64,000 bases of DNA from Pedobacter sp. KBW06 (GCF_003852525.1 NZ_QAJL01000002.1:116403-180402), one strand, 5' to 3'; counted from the stretch's first letter, positions 34,233 through 43,729 are shown. The notes: generated by a model not told the origin, from the letters alone. Numbers and translations: made by a program.

Positions 34233-35546
34233 TTACACGATCTGGTTTAGGATCAGTACCCCTATTAACCCAATCACGGCTACCAGCGTTTCCATGATAG
34301 ACCAGGACCGGATTGTGTCTTTAATCCCGAGGTTAAAATACTCCTTGAACATCCAGAATCCGGGGTCGTTGACATGGGAAAACATCAGACTTCCCGCACC
34401 GATGGAAAGTACCATCAGCTCCGGATTTACGTTTGAGTTGATCATCAGCGGTGCAATAATTCCCGCAGCAGTTAAACCTGCAACAGTGGCAGAACCCAGA
34501 CAAACGCGGATCACCGCAGCAATCAGCCAGCCCAGGAATAAAGGTTCAATAGATAAACCTGCCAGCACATCCCCGATTTCTTTACTCACCCCACTATCGG
34601 AAAGCACCTGTTTCAAAGCGCCTGATCCGCCAATAATGAGCAGGATCATCGCGATATCTTTGACGGCATCGCCATAGATGGACATCACCTCCTTCATGCT
34701 CTTTCCCATTTTTATCCCCAGGGTGAAAGTGGTCAGGCATAAAGTAAGAAACATCACAATGGAAGGTTCAGCTAAGAAACCGGCAAATCCTGTTACCTCA
34801 GGGTTGTCCTTAAACAGCAAGACCGCGACCGTCGTCAATGCCATAACAATCACCGGCAGGAGCGCAGAAATGAAACTATTCCAGGTACCCGGGAGTTTCT
34901 CCTCCGGCAGGTCATCAGACTGAAAAGTTTTAAGCGGAACGGCGACAATATTTTTTAATGTTTTTGAATAAACAGGACCTGCGATAATGATTGCCGGAAT
35001 AGCGAGCATAATGCCGTAAAACATGGTGAGGCCCATATTGGCATGGAACTGTAACACCAAAGCAGCCGGCGAAGGATGTGGCGGCAGGAAACCATGTGTA
35101 ACCGATAAAGCAGCCAGCATTGGAAGTCCGAGGTATACTGCAGGTAATTTGTATTTGTAGACCACAGAAAAAATAAGCGGCACCATGAGTACGAAACCAA
35201 CATTATAGAATAAAGGAATCCCGATGATAAAACCCGTGGTCATTAATCCCCATTGAATGTATTTACGCCCAAAGATCTTCATCATTACCGCAGCGATTTT
35301 CTGTGCAGCCCCACTTGCGGCTACGAGCTTACCCAGCATGGCCCCAAATACGATGACAATAATCAAAGAACCCAGAATATCCCCTACCCCCTTTTGCACA
35401 GATTTGGTAATCCCCGTTAAAGGAACACCCAGTAATAAACCTGCAAGAATAGACACAAAAAGAAAAGCAATAAAGGCATTGATTTTGCCCCAGGTGGTCA
35501 GCAAAACAAGCAGCAGGATGCAACCGACAACAATAAGTACAGTCAT
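34233..35546 (-). CDS. GntP-family gluconate-type permease
   Basis: The 437-residue protein has 12-14 membrane segments and GntP-family features: GVGDILGSLIIVIVFGAMLG, KLVAASGAAQKIA, the long hydrophobic ALSVTHGFLPPHPSPAALVL, and the C-terminal ATVAGLTAAGIIAPLM with SHVNDPGFWMFKEYFNLGIK. Members import gluconate, fructuronate or related sugar acids with protons. It lies six bases downstream of a beta-hexosaminidase gene, so the two share an mRNA. In this context an aminosugar acid such as D-glucosaminate or N-acetylglucosaminate is a likely substrate. Confidence 0.92.
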   Translation of the reverse strand: MTVLIVVGCILLLVLLTTWGKINAFIAFLFVSILAGLLLGVPLTGITKSVQKGVGDILGSLIIVIVFGAMLGKLVAASGAAQKIAAVMMKIFGRKYIQWGLMTTGFIIGIPLFYNVGFVLMVPLIFSVVYKYKLPAVYLGLPMLAALSVTHGFLPPHPSPAALVLQFHANMGLTMFYGIMLAIPAIIIAGPVYSKTLKNIVAVPLKTFQSDDLPEEKLPGTWNSFISALLPVIVMALTTVAVLLFKDNPEVTGFAGFLAEPSIVMFLTLCLTTFTLGIKMGKSMKEVMSIYGDAVKDIAMILLIIGGSGALKQVLSDSGVSKEIGDVLAGLSIEPLFLGWLIAAVIRVCLGSATVAGLTAAGIIAPLMINSNVNPELMVLSIGAGSLMFSHVNDPGFWMFKEYFNLGIKDTIRSWSIMETLVAVIGLIGVLILNQIV

Positions 35547-35552
35547 GGATTT

Positions 35553-37838
35553 TTAGTTTATAATGATTTCATCTGCCATCAGCCAGGCCTTTTCTCCTTC
35601 TCCATATCCTCCGACAGGTACTCTGCCGATATTTTCTCCAATTATTTTCAGGTACCGGACTTTTACCAAAGGAAACTTTGCCCGTACTTTATTGATGCCA
35701 TTAAGATCGAAATTTCCTCCGGTATAGACTTCTTTAAATTCCTTTCCATCAACAGACACCAGGAAACTCAGTTTCTTCGGTGCCCACATTCTTTGCCAGG
35801 GATAGTGGAATACATTGATGCCAATTTGGGAAACAGGGGTTAAAGCACCTAAATCGATCGTCGCTTCCAGATCTTTCCCGCTAAAGCCCAGCCATTGTGA
35901 ATCGTTAAAACGGTGGTGTCCTTCAATACCATTCAGGAGTAAGCCAGCTGGAAAATTGTATTTACCCGCAGGGGCATGGGCCAGGCTAATCTTTTTCTGA
36001 ATTCCGGAGTGTTGAAGGTAAGCCTGATTAAAAATCCTCCCTGAGCGTTTATTTCCAACAAAGAGCCCTGCGTTCAAAACCATTGAACGGTTCAATAAAA
36101 CAGGCCCCTGATACAGTTTACTTTTCAGGTTCGGAACTGAGCCATCCAGGGTATATCTGATTTGCGCTTTTGGCAATGTTGTTTTTAAGGTCAAAAGGGG
36201 ATTCCCATTGGTTCCAGGTTTTATTTCCGAGGTAATTTCATCAAAATAAGGATAATAGTTGACCTTCATCCGGTTCAGGAAATTCCTATGGTGTCTGAGT
36301 TTCTCCAGAAACCAGGGATAATTCTTTTCTTTTTTGCCGGACCAGGCGATTTCCGATAAGGCCAGTGCACGCGGAAACACCATATACTCCAGGTGTTTTT
36401 CATCCTTCATGTATTCCGTCCAGATGCCCCCCTGAACGCCTTTGATGTAAGCAGCCTGCTCAGGACTTAGAGAATCCGGTATAGGTTCATAGCCATAGAC
36501 CTTCGATAAGGGAGTATAATTTCCCGCAGCAACAGGCTCATTTTTATCCAGCGACTGGTAATAGTCGAAATACAGCATGTTCTCCGGGGTCATGATCACC
36601 TCATACTTTTCCTTAGCAGCAGCAATTCCACTCTGCTCCCCTCTCCAGTTCATGATCGTGGTATTTTTAGAAACCCCGCCTTCCAGTACTTCATCCCAGC
36701 CAACAGCCTTTCTGTTCTTACTGTTCAGGTATTTTTCCATTCTTTTCATGAAATAGCCCTGCAGTTCATGCTCATCTTTAAGTCCGTTTTCTTTGATCTT
36801 TTTTTGGCATTTGGCGCAGTGTTTCCATTTCAGCTTCGGACATTCATCTCCGCCAATATGGACATAAGCATAAGGAAACAAACCGACCACTTCATCCAGC
36901 ACATCTTCCATAAACTGATAAACTTCTTCATTACCTGCACAGAAGACATCGTCAAAGACCCCCCAAAACTGCGCAGTCTGATAAGGACCTCCTGTACAAC
37001 CCAGCTGAGGATAGGCCGTAAGCGCCGCTAAAGCATGTCCGGGCATTTCAATTTCCGGAAGTATGTTGACATATTTTGAAGCCGCATAACGCACTACTTC
37101 ACGGATCTGGTCCTGTGTATAATAACCCCCATATTTTTGGCCGTCAAAAGTATGCGGTGCTTCTTTTTTATGACCGATGATCGTGCCATTCCTCCACGCA
37201 GATACCGACTGGAGCTTAGGGTATCTTTTAATTTCTATCCGCCAGCCCTGGTCTTCGGTGAGGTGCCAGTGAAAAATATTGAACTTGTAGACCGACAGCA
37301 AGTCGATAAACTTTTTGAGAAAAGCAACGGAATACATGTGCCTGCCCACATCCAGGTGCATTCCCCGGTAATTAAAGCGTGGATAATCCCTGATTTCGCC
37401 TTTTTCCAGACGCAATACGTTTTTTGCGGCCGGCGACCAGAGTTGCATTAAAGACTGGATGCCATAAAATACGCCGGCCTGGTCGTGCCCTTTGATCAGA
37501 ATCTGATCATCTTTGACCAACAAATGATAACCTTCCTTTTCTTTAACCGACGCAGAATCCAGTTCTAATCTGATCTGGTTTGTCCCGGGTCTGATACTGG
37601 TATTTACAGCCAGCAGTCCCCCGGTAAAGGGACGGATTGCTTCATTCAGCAATTCTCCGCTGGCCTTCAGTTCACCGGGATAAGCGATCGTTGTAACAGC
37701 ATAGATATTGACACTGCCATTGCCCTTTTTGAGGTAAACCGGTTCGGGGATTACAGAGAATGAAGTCTGCTGCGCACGCAAAACAGGGCTTATAAACAGT
37801 AAGGTCATCAGTAAAAACAATCGGAGGGTTTTATTCAT
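35553..37838 (-). CDS. Family 20 beta-N-acetylhexosaminidase
   Basis: The 761-residue protein has a signal peptide (MNKTLRLFLLMTLLFISPVL, cleavage after RAQ), a GH20b N-terminal domain (about 25-150) and a GH20 barrel with the catalytic pair D331-E332 in HIGGDECPK. GRHMYSVAFLKKFIDLLSVY and HWHLTEDQGWRIEIKRYPKL are also typical. A chitobiase C-terminal domain (TLDGSVPNLKSKLYQG) and an F5/8 type C-like domain follow. The frame runs to 37898, but the -7 element at 37903-37910 places the RNA start near 37897, so ATG 37838 (or 37856) is the likely start. It releases GlcNAc or GalNAc from glycans. Confidence 0.93.
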   Translation of the reverse strand: MNKTLRLFLLMTLLFISPVLRAQQTSFSVIPEPVYLKKGNGSVNIYAVTTIAYPGELKASGELLNEAIRPFTGGLLAVNTSIRPGTNQIRLELDSASVKEKEGYHLLVKDDQILIKGHDQAGVFYGIQSLMQLWSPAAKNVLRLEKGEIRDYPRFNYRGMHLDVGRHMYSVAFLKKFIDLLSVYKFNIFHWHLTEDQGWRIEIKRYPKLQSVSAWRNGTIIGHKKEAPHTFDGQKYGGYYTQDQIREVVRYAASKYVNILPEIEMPGHALAALTAYPQLGCTGGPYQTAQFWGVFDDVFCAGNEEVYQFMEDVLDEVVGLFPYAYVHIGGDECPKLKWKHCAKCQKKIKENGLKDEHELQGYFMKRMEKYLNSKNRKAVGWDEVLEGGVSKNTTIMNWRGEQSGIAAAKEKYEVIMTPENMLYFDYYQSLDKNEPVAAGNYTPLSKVYGYEPIPDSLSPEQAAYIKGVQGGIWTEYMKDEKHLEYMVFPRALALSEIAWSGKKEKNYPWFLEKLRHHRNFLNRMKVNYYPYFDEITSEIKPGTNGNPLLTLKTTLPKAQIRYTLDGSVPNLKSKLYQGPVLLNRSMVLNAGLFVGNKRSGRIFNQAYLQHSGIQKKISLAHAPAGKYNFPAGLLLNGIEGHHRFNDSQWLGFSGKDLEATIDLGALTPVSQIGINVFHYPWQRMWAPKKLSFLVSVDGKEFKEVYTGGNFDLNGINKVRAKFPLVKVRYLKIIGENIGRVPVGGYGEGEKAWLMADEIIIN

Positions 37839-37871
37839 GGCATTCCGGAAGATCATACAGCTTAGGTTTGT

Positions 37872-37975
37872 TTGCATATTTTTTGCAATAAATTGCATAT
37901 TTCAAACATAAGGATTAAAATATTAATTTTCATTGCATGACTAAAATTATTAACAACAAGTTATTTCCTATTGCA
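37872..37975. promoter_or_regulatory. Promoter region with phased TTGCA repeats between two hexosaminidase genes
   Basis: TTGCA starts at 37872, 37883 and 37893 (10- to 11-base steps) and again at 37933 and 37971. On the minus strand TATGTTTG (37910-37903) is a full -7 consensus for the GH20/permease operon, so the three phased repeats cover its transcription start. A similar cluster precedes the kinase operon. I infer binding sites for one regulator, perhaps the DeoR/GlpR protein encoded at 40678. Confidence 0.55.
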
Positions 37976-38020
37976 AATTAATTATAATAAAACTACCTTA
38001 GGCTACTTTAATATGTAAAC

Positions 38021-40618
38021 ATGAGACAATTACTCTTTCAATTACCAATGCTCTTATTGGGACTAATTTCTACTGCACAAGTAAAAAAAGACGCTGTAAA
38101 TGCAAAAAACATTGCAATTAATTGGCAAATAATAGAAAATAGCCATGCTGGTGGCGGGCAATTTCTTTCCAGTCTGAATGTTCAAAACAATGACCCTTTG
38201 GCCCTGGCCAACAAAAACTGGAAGCTGTATTTCAACTTTGCCAGAAGGATTGTTCCGGGAACGACGACGGGAAATCTGGAAATTGTACACGTCAACGGAG
38301 ATTTATACTATATCCGTCCGACCGATCAGTTTAAGCCCATTCAAAATGGGACATCCGCTACGACGGAATTTGCCTCCAAAGACTGGGCAGTGAATGCTAC
38401 GGATGCGCCGGAAGGGTTTTACCTGATCTATGATGACGCACCGAAACAGGCCATCCCCATTAAGAATGTAAAGGCAATTCCTTCCACACGTGCCGCACAA
38501 TTTGCAAGGAACAAGCAGGATCGCGTACCTGCCATCACCCCTCAAATCATTTATGAACAGAATAAAAACAGCATAGATATTCCTGAGAAAGAGTTGCAAA
38601 AGGTCTTTCCCAGTCCGGCGAAATACGAAGAAAAAGCGGGAGAATTTATCCTGGACCAAGGGGTAAAGTTGAGTGCTGATCCGGCTTTTACTTCAGAAAG
38701 CACTTTCCTTCAGGAAAGGTTAAACCGCGTTTTAAGTGCGGGAAAAGGAGCTCAGACCGGGAAGACCATTCAGCTAACACTGGATAAATCTTTGGGAGCA
38801 GAAGCTTATCAACTGGAAATCAACAGCAAACAGATCCGGATTTCGGCATCGGAAAAAGCAGGTATTTTTTATGGCATTCAATCCCTACTCAGTACTTTTC
38901 CTCTGCAAAAAAAAGGTCAGAAAGTTGCTGCCATTAAATTACAGAACGCTGCAGTAACTGATCAGCCCCGCTTTCCTTTCCGCGGACTGATGATCGACGT
39001 TGCGAGAAACTTTCAAACAAAAGAAGAGATCCTGAAAGTCCTGGACCTGATGGGGATGTACAAATTAAACGTACTGCATTTTCACTTAAATGACGATGAA
39101 GGCTGGCGATTGGAAATTCAGGATTTACCGGAATTAACCGCAGTGGGTTCCAGAAGAGGGCACTTTTCTGACACCACTATTCATCACCTGCCCCCTTCTT
39201 TTGGTTCCGGTCCTTTCCTCAACGAGCATCATGGAACAGGTCATTACAGCAAAGCTGATTTCATTGAAATCTTAAAATATGCCAATGCACGTCATATCCG
39301 GGTGATTCCGGAGATAGAAGCACCAGGACATGCCAGGGCAGCTGTCCGCTCAATGCATGCGCGTTACAACAGGCTGATGAAAGAAGGCAAGCCGGAAGAA
39401 GCGAAGCGTTACCTTCTACATGACCTTAACGACCGCTCCACTTACCGCTCTGTACAAAACTGGAACGACAATGTGATGGATGTGTCTATTCCTTCTACCT
39501 ATACCTTTATAGAAAAGATCAGCGATGAAATTATCGCCATGTATAAAACCGCAGGCGCACCTTTACAAACCATACATTTTGGAGGAGATGAAGTACCTGA
39601 CGGCGCATGGGAAGGCTCTCCAAACAGTCTGAAATTCGTTAAAGATCATCCGGAATTAAAAGATGTAAATGGCCTCTGGGCTTACTTCTACAGCAATATA
39701 GACCGCATTTTAAAAAGCAGAAACCTATACCTTTCGGGATGGGAAGAAGTGGGCATGCAGCCGGTTGTTGCAGATGGAAAAAAATCTTATGTGATCAACC
39801 CTGCGCTGGGCGATAAAAACATCCACCTGAATGTCTGGAACAACATTATAGGCTGGGGAGCAGAAGATCTGGCATACCGGCTGGCCAATACAGGTTACAA
39901 AGTGATTCTTGGCGGGGTAAGCAACCTGTACTTCGATATGGCTTATCAGAAATCATTTGATGAACCAGGCTATTACTGGGGTGAGTATGCGGATATCGAT
40001 AAGGCTTTTAATTTCATTCCTTTCAATTCCTTTCTCAATTCCAATATGGACAAGTTTGGCAATACTTTAAAACCTGGTTTTTACGATACCAAAGAACGCT
40101 TAACCGCAAAAGGGAAAGCAAATATTGTAGGTCTGCAGGGATTATTATGGAGCGAAACGATTAAAGGAGGTAAAGACCTGGAGTACATGATTATGCCTAA
40201 ACTGCTGGGCCTTGCAGAAAGGGCATGGGCAACAGATCCGGAATGGGCCAATGAACCGGATTCTATCAAAAGAAAAGGAATGTATGATAAAGCCTGGGCC
40301 AGGTTTGCCAACAGACTTGGAAAAAAAGAACTGCCGAGGATAGATGCTGCATTTGGAGAACTGAATTACAGGTTACCTCCTGCCGGTGCCCTTGTAAAAG
40401 ACGGACAGGTACATTTGAACAATCAGTTCCCCGGGATCACTGTCCGATATACCACCGACCAGACGGTACCAACCGCAAAGAGCCCGATATATACCAAACC
40501 GATTACCACCAAAGGACTCATCAGGTTCCGTACATTCGACAGTCAGGGCCGCGGAGGAAGAACTACATCCATTGTAAACGAGGTAGAATGGAACGTGACT
40601 CCTAAGGAGTTACCATAA
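38021..40618 (+). CDS. Family 20 chitobiase-type beta-N-acetylhexosaminidase
   Basis: The 865-residue exported protein follows the chitobiase plan: a signal peptide (cleavage near TAQ, residue 20), a CHB_HEX N-terminal carbohydrate-binding domain (about 25-170), a GH20b domain (190-310), the GH20 barrel with catalytic D523-E524 in HFGGDEVPDGAW, and a C-terminal CHB_HEX_C domain (ITVRYTTDQTVPTAKSPIYT). Chitobiases cut GlcNAc from the non-reducing ends of chitin oligosaccharides. It is divergent from the other GH20 gene across a region with TTGCA repeats. The DeoR regulator gene starts 59 bases after its stop. Confidence 0.93.
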   Translation: MRQLLFQLPMLLLGLISTAQVKKDAVNAKNIAINWQIIENSHAGGGQFLSSLNVQNNDPLALANKNWKLYFNFARRIVPGTTTGNLEIVHVNGDLYYIRPTDQFKPIQNGTSATTEFASKDWAVNATDAPEGFYLIYDDAPKQAIPIKNVKAIPSTRAAQFARNKQDRVPAITPQIIYEQNKNSIDIPEKELQKVFPSPAKYEEKAGEFILDQGVKLSADPAFTSESTFLQERLNRVLSAGKGAQTGKTIQLTLDKSLGAEAYQLEINSKQIRISASEKAGIFYGIQSLLSTFPLQKKGQKVAAIKLQNAAVTDQPRFPFRGLMIDVARNFQTKEEILKVLDLMGMYKLNVLHFHLNDDEGWRLEIQDLPELTAVGSRRGHFSDTTIHHLPPSFGSGPFLNEHHGTGHYSKADFIEILKYANARHIRVIPEIEAPGHARAAVRSMHARYNRLMKEGKPEEAKRYLLHDLNDRSTYRSVQNWNDNVMDVSIPSTYTFIEKISDEIIAMYKTAGAPLQTIHFGGDEVPDGAWEGSPNSLKFVKDHPELKDVNGLWAYFYSNIDRILKSRNLYLSGWEEVGMQPVVADGKKSYVINPALGDKNIHLNVWNNIIGWGAEDLAYRLANTGYKVILGGVSNLYFDMAYQKSFDEPGYYWGEYADIDKAFNFIPFNSFLNSNMDKFGNTLKPGFYDTKERLTAKGKANIVGLQGLLWSETIKGGKDLEYMIMPKLLGLAERAWATDPEWANEPDSIKRKGMYDKAWARFANRLGKKELPRIDAAFGELNYRLPPAGALVKDGQVHLNNQFPGITVRYTTDQTVPTAKSPIYTKPITTKGLIRFRTFDSQGRGGRTTSIVNEVEWNVTPKELP

Positions 40619-40632
40619 ATACAAAATTGTAT
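40619..40632 (+). promoter_or_regulatory. Inverted repeat before the DeoR-family gene
   Basis: ATACAA-AA-TTGTAT immediately follows the chitobiase stop codon and precedes the regulator gene by 45 bases. It may be an operator for autoregulation. Confidence 0.35.
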
Positions 40633-40677
40633 AGAGTTTTATAATTAAGCCGTATTATTGTAATTATATACTAATTA

Positions 40678-41454
40678 ATGACTACCGATCAACAACCAGC
40701 TACCCTAACAAAAGCGCAACGTAAGCAGCTCATTGTTAAAGAGATTAACATCCATACCCGTGCTACATTTGAGCATTTGGCATTGATTGTCAACGTTTCT
40801 GAAGACACCATCAGAAGGGACATCAATGAGCTGGAAAAAGAAAACCTGGTGATCAAGGTAAAAGGAGGTGCGATGGCGAGTGCTTACCATCACACTTCCG
40901 AACAAAAAGCCTACTCACAGGATGATAAGATTACCATCGCTCAGAAGTTGCTGCCCCTATTGAGGAAGGACATGCTATTGCTGCTGGGCGGGGGAACAAC
41001 GATCAGGGAGTTCATCAAACTGATTCCGGGAAACCTAAGAATCACCATTGTGACCGCCAGTGTTTTATCGGCCGTGGAGTTATTGGATAAGCCTAATATC
41101 AGAACGATCATGCTCGGCGGGCAGATTTCCACTTACAGCCAGATGAGTTTTAGCGGCGATGTATTCAACCAGCTCTCTCACCTTAAAACTGACCTTTGCA
41201 TTCTTGGCACCAATGCGCTGGATATTGAAGGAGGTTTTTCTGATTCCGACTGGGATACGGTTCAGGTAAAGAAAGCAATGCTGGCCTCTTCAGAAAAAGT
41301 GGCCATTGTTTCCATCTCCGAGAAATTAAACTCAACGATGAAAATCAAGATTGCCAACTTATCTGAAGTGGATTATATTGTCACAGAGCTTTCGCCGGAT
41401 GCAGCATTACTAAGCCCCTATAAAACAGCCAACCCAAACCTGACTTTCCTTTAG
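40678..41454 (+). CDS. DeoR/GlpR-family transcriptional regulator
   Basis: The 258-residue protein has a DeoR helix-turn-helix at residues 15-65 (HLALIVNVSEDTIRRDINEL, then EKENLVIKVKGG). A sugar-phosphate-binding DeoRC domain follows, with LLLLGGGTTIREFIKLIPG, MLGGQISTYSQMSFSGD and LGTNALDIEGGFSDSDWDTV. Such regulators repress sugar catabolic operons until a phosphorylated sugar binds. Its position between the hexosaminidase set and the PLP enzyme/kinase operon suggests that it controls both, with a product such as KDPG or an amino-sugar phosphate as effector. Its last four bases overlap the end of the convergent PLP enzyme gene. Confidence 0.92.
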   Translation: MTTDQQPATLTKAQRKQLIVKEINIHTRATFEHLALIVNVSEDTIRRDINELEKENLVIKVKGGAMASAYHHTSEQKAYSQDDKITIAQKLLPLLRKDMLLLLGGGTTIREFIKLIPGNLRITIVTASVLSAVELLDKPNIRTIMLGGQISTYSQMSFSGDVFNQLSHLKTDLCILGTNALDIEGGFSDSDWDTVQVKKAMLASSEKVAIVSISEKLNSTMKIKIANLSEVDYIVTELSPDAALLSPYKTANPNLTFL

Positions 41455-42563
41455 ATAGAGATCTTTTTGTCTCTGGCTTTAATCTTCCAGCTGGTTTCGA
41501 TCTGTTTTTCTCTGACCACCTGAGCTTCTTCATAAAGTGCACAGGTTGGACAAACATGGTAAGGCATTCCATAAATGCGGTCGCCGATCTGATAGGTTAC
41601 AGCCCCGGTATGCTTTAAGGTCAGGTGTTCTTCAGAATGACCATAAGGGATCAGATCTGCATTCCATGGAAAGCGCACCCGTTTCTCCAGGGGATTTTCC
41701 GAAGAAACCGATTTATAGCCCAGGTCTACGCAGATCAGGTCATCAGCAGGCTTTGAAATCACCGTACAAATCAGCAATGCGGCAGGCTGAAATTGCAATT
41801 CAGGCAAATGCCTCGTGTAATTGTCGTCCCAGAAAACGAAAGTTCCCGGGCTGCATTCCACGCGATCCTGACCAGCGTAATAAGTAAAGGTGTTGGACCC
41901 TCCTGCAACAATCTTCAGATCAGGAAGGCCGAGGTTGGCCAGTTCATCCGCAACTGCAAATATCGTTTCCAATGCTGGTTTTGCTTTTTCCGCACGGACA
42001 GCGGGATCTAAATCATGAAGATGGCCATCATAGGCATGTAAGCCCTGTAGTTTCAACCCTTTGATCCGGCTCAATGCCAGACAGAAGTTAATGATCTCCC
42101 CTGTTACCGGAAAACCTGTTCTGTTCATCCCCGTATTCAAATCTACGTATATGGCAATCTCCAGCTGATGAGTCAGCGCCAGCGCTGCAATCTGATGCGC
42201 CGTATCCAGATTATCAACCAAACAGGAAAATGAACATTTCGGAAAAGCAATGATCAATTCGATCAGCCTGTTGATTTTAAAGCCTACCGGCTGATAGGCA
42301 ATCAATACATCGCTCATTCCATTTGCGGCCGCAAGTTCAGCTTCTGCAATCGTCGCACATTTAATTTTATAGATGCCATATCCGGAAAAAAGCCGGATGA
42401 TCTCCCCGATCTTATGCGTTTTAATATGAGGCCTGAACCGGTCTGAATTTCCGGAAAGCATGGCCAGCGCGATTTCTATATTAGATTTAATACGCGATTC
42501 ATAGACCACAAATAAAGGGGTATCATACGCATTCAGGTTTGAAATTTCCTGCCAGTTTTCCAT
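41451..42563 (-). CDS. Fold-type III PLP enzyme, D-threonine aldolase/D-glucosaminate dehydratase type
   Basis: The 370-residue protein belongs to the alanine racemase N-terminal/D-serine dehydratase-like family. The PLP lysine lies in RPHIKTHK (K48 likely). A phosphate-binding region with YVDLNTGMNRTGFPV follows, and the C-terminal beta domain has the metal site IPYGHSEEHLT and YGMPYHVCPTCALYEE (His and Cys ligands). D-threonine aldolase, D-serine dehydratase and D-glucosaminate dehydratase share this architecture. Since the gene is 38 bases downstream of a KDG kinase gene and close to a GntP permease, D-glucosaminate to 2-keto-3-deoxygluconate is the best guess. The aldolase reaction cannot be excluded. 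Confidence 0.85.
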   Translation of the reverse strand: MENWQEISNLNAYDTPLFVVYESRIKSNIEIALAMLSGNSDRFRPHIKTHKIGEIIRLFSGYGIYKIKCATIAEAELAAANGMSDVLIAYQPVGFKINRLIELIIAFPKCSFSCLVDNLDTAHQIAALALTHQLEIAIYVDLNTGMNRTGFPVTGEIINFCLALSRIKGLKLQGLHAYDGHLHDLDPAVRAEKAKPALETIFAVADELANLGLPDLKIVAGGSNTFTYYAGQDRVECSPGTFVFWDDNYTRHLPELQFQPAALLICTVISKPADDLICVDLGYKSVSSENPLEKRVRFPWNADLIPYGHSEEHLTLKHTGAVTYQIGDRIYGMPYHVCPTCALYEEAQVVREKQIETSWKIKARDKKISI

Positions 42564-42601
42564 ACTATATAATTAGGAGGTGATTGAGATTTTTCCTGTT
42601 G

Positions 42602-43630
42602 TTATCTGTTTATTTTACTCGAGATGCCGCTTTGCATGAAAGCTTCGATTTCGTCTTTATCCGTTAAGGCCCAGTCGCCATGAATACTTTGTTTCAGCAC
42701 GCCACAGGCTGCAGCCCAGTTGACCATCTTTTGAGGATCAAAGCCGGAAGAGATTCCATATAACAATCCAGCAGTAAAAGCATCTCCTGTTCCGATCTGG
42801 TCTGTAACCATTGGAAGGGTATGTACTGTGGAATAATAAAACTGTCCTTCATGGGCCAATCCGGCAAAATATTCATGATGAAGACCTTCGACCAGTCTGA
42901 AGCTCATGGCAAAGGTTTTAAGAAGGGGCATTTTCGTTTTCAGAAAAGAGAAACAGTATTCAAACCGGTCTCTTAATGACATTCCTTCTTTGGTTTTTAT
43001 GCCGAAATAAATGGCCGCACTGTCCAGATCGGCGACAGCCACCTGGCAATAGCGCAATAAGCCGGGCATGATCTCCTGTGGCTCCTTTCCGTACTTCCAG
43101 AGTTTCTTACGGTAGTTAAAATCTGCCGATATCATGATTCCTTTCTGGTGGGCAATTTCTATCGCCTCTTTGCACACTTCTGCCGCACCCGCTGAAAGGG
43201 CCGCTGCAACGCCTGACCAATGGAACAAGGCAGATGATTTCAATAACTGCTGCCAGTCGGCCATTCCCGGCTGAAGTTCTGAAAAGGAAGAGCCTGAACG
43301 GTCATAGATCACTTGTGTTGGGCGGATATGGTTTCCGTTTTCCACGTAATATGTACCCAGCCGCTCTCCTCCTTTAAGAATTCCTGTGGTATCTACTCCA
43401 TATTTCCGGAGCTCTGCAATGGCCATATCAGCCAGATCATTGTCGGGCACCCTGCTTACCATTTTACTGTTCAGGCCCAGTCTGGACAAAAGTACCGCCA
43501 CATTTGCTTCTGCACCTGCGACATGAACATTAAAAGCATTGGACTGCACAAAGCGCAGGCCCAACTGTGTATTAAATCGTAACAACAGTTCACCAAAACA
43601 GGTGATATCAGGAGTAGAATTCATAGGCAA
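42602..43630 (-). CDS. kdgK: PfkB-family sugar kinase, probably 2-keto-3-deoxygluconate kinase
   Basis: The 342-residue protein has the PfkB start ITCFGELLLRFNT, the first signature region GAEANVAVLLSRLGLNSKMV, substrate residues in RLGTYYVENGN, and the second signature DQIGTGDAFTAGLLYG with the catalytic Asp in GTGDAF. KdgK makes KDPG, which KDPG aldolase splits to pyruvate and glyceraldehyde-3-phosphate; no aldolase gene is in this window. It is the first gene of an operon with the PLP enzyme. Upstream lie a TATATTTG -7 element and three TTGCA repeats. Confidence 0.88.
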   Translation of the reverse strand: MPMNSTPDITCFGELLLRFNTQLGLRFVQSNAFNVHVAGAEANVAVLLSRLGLNSKMVSRVPDNDLADMAIAELRKYGVDTTGILKGGERLGTYYVENGNHIRPTQVIYDRSGSSFSELQPGMADWQQLLKSSALFHWSGVAAALSAGAAEVCKEAIEIAHQKGIMISADFNYRKKLWKYGKEPQEIMPGLLRYCQVAVADLDSAAIYFGIKTKEGMSLRDRFEYCFSFLKTKMPLLKTFAMSFRLVEGLHHEYFAGLAHEGQFYYSTVHTLPMVTDQIGTGDAFTAGLLYGISSGFDPQKMVNWAAACGVLKQSIHGDWALTDKDEIEAFMQSGISSKINR

Positions 43631-43665
43631 TAACCTGTGATATTTGGTTGGATAGGCTAATTTAT

Positions 43666-43729
43666 CAAATATATAACTGTTAAGCTAATATGCGTAAAAA
43701 TTGCATAAATAGTTTGCAAAATATTTGCA
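43666..43729 (-). promoter_or_regulatory. Promoter and TTGCA repeats of the kinase/PLP-enzyme operon
   Basis: On the minus strand TATATTTG (43673-43666) matches the -7 consensus 36 bases before the kinase start. TTGCA starts at 43701, 43714 and 43725 on the plus strand, resembling the cluster at 37872-37975. Here the cluster lies upstream of the promoter core, which would suit activation as well as repression. Confidence 0.55.

Noticed and set aside
37839..37898. Longer N-terminus of the first GH20 gene
   Set aside because: The extra residues come before the signal peptide, and the probable transcription start is near 37897, leaving no leader for that start.
35553..40618. A complete SusCD-type polysaccharide utilisation locus
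   Set aside because: Two GH20 enzymes and a permease are present, but the only SusC/SusD pair is about 14 kb away with its own regulators.
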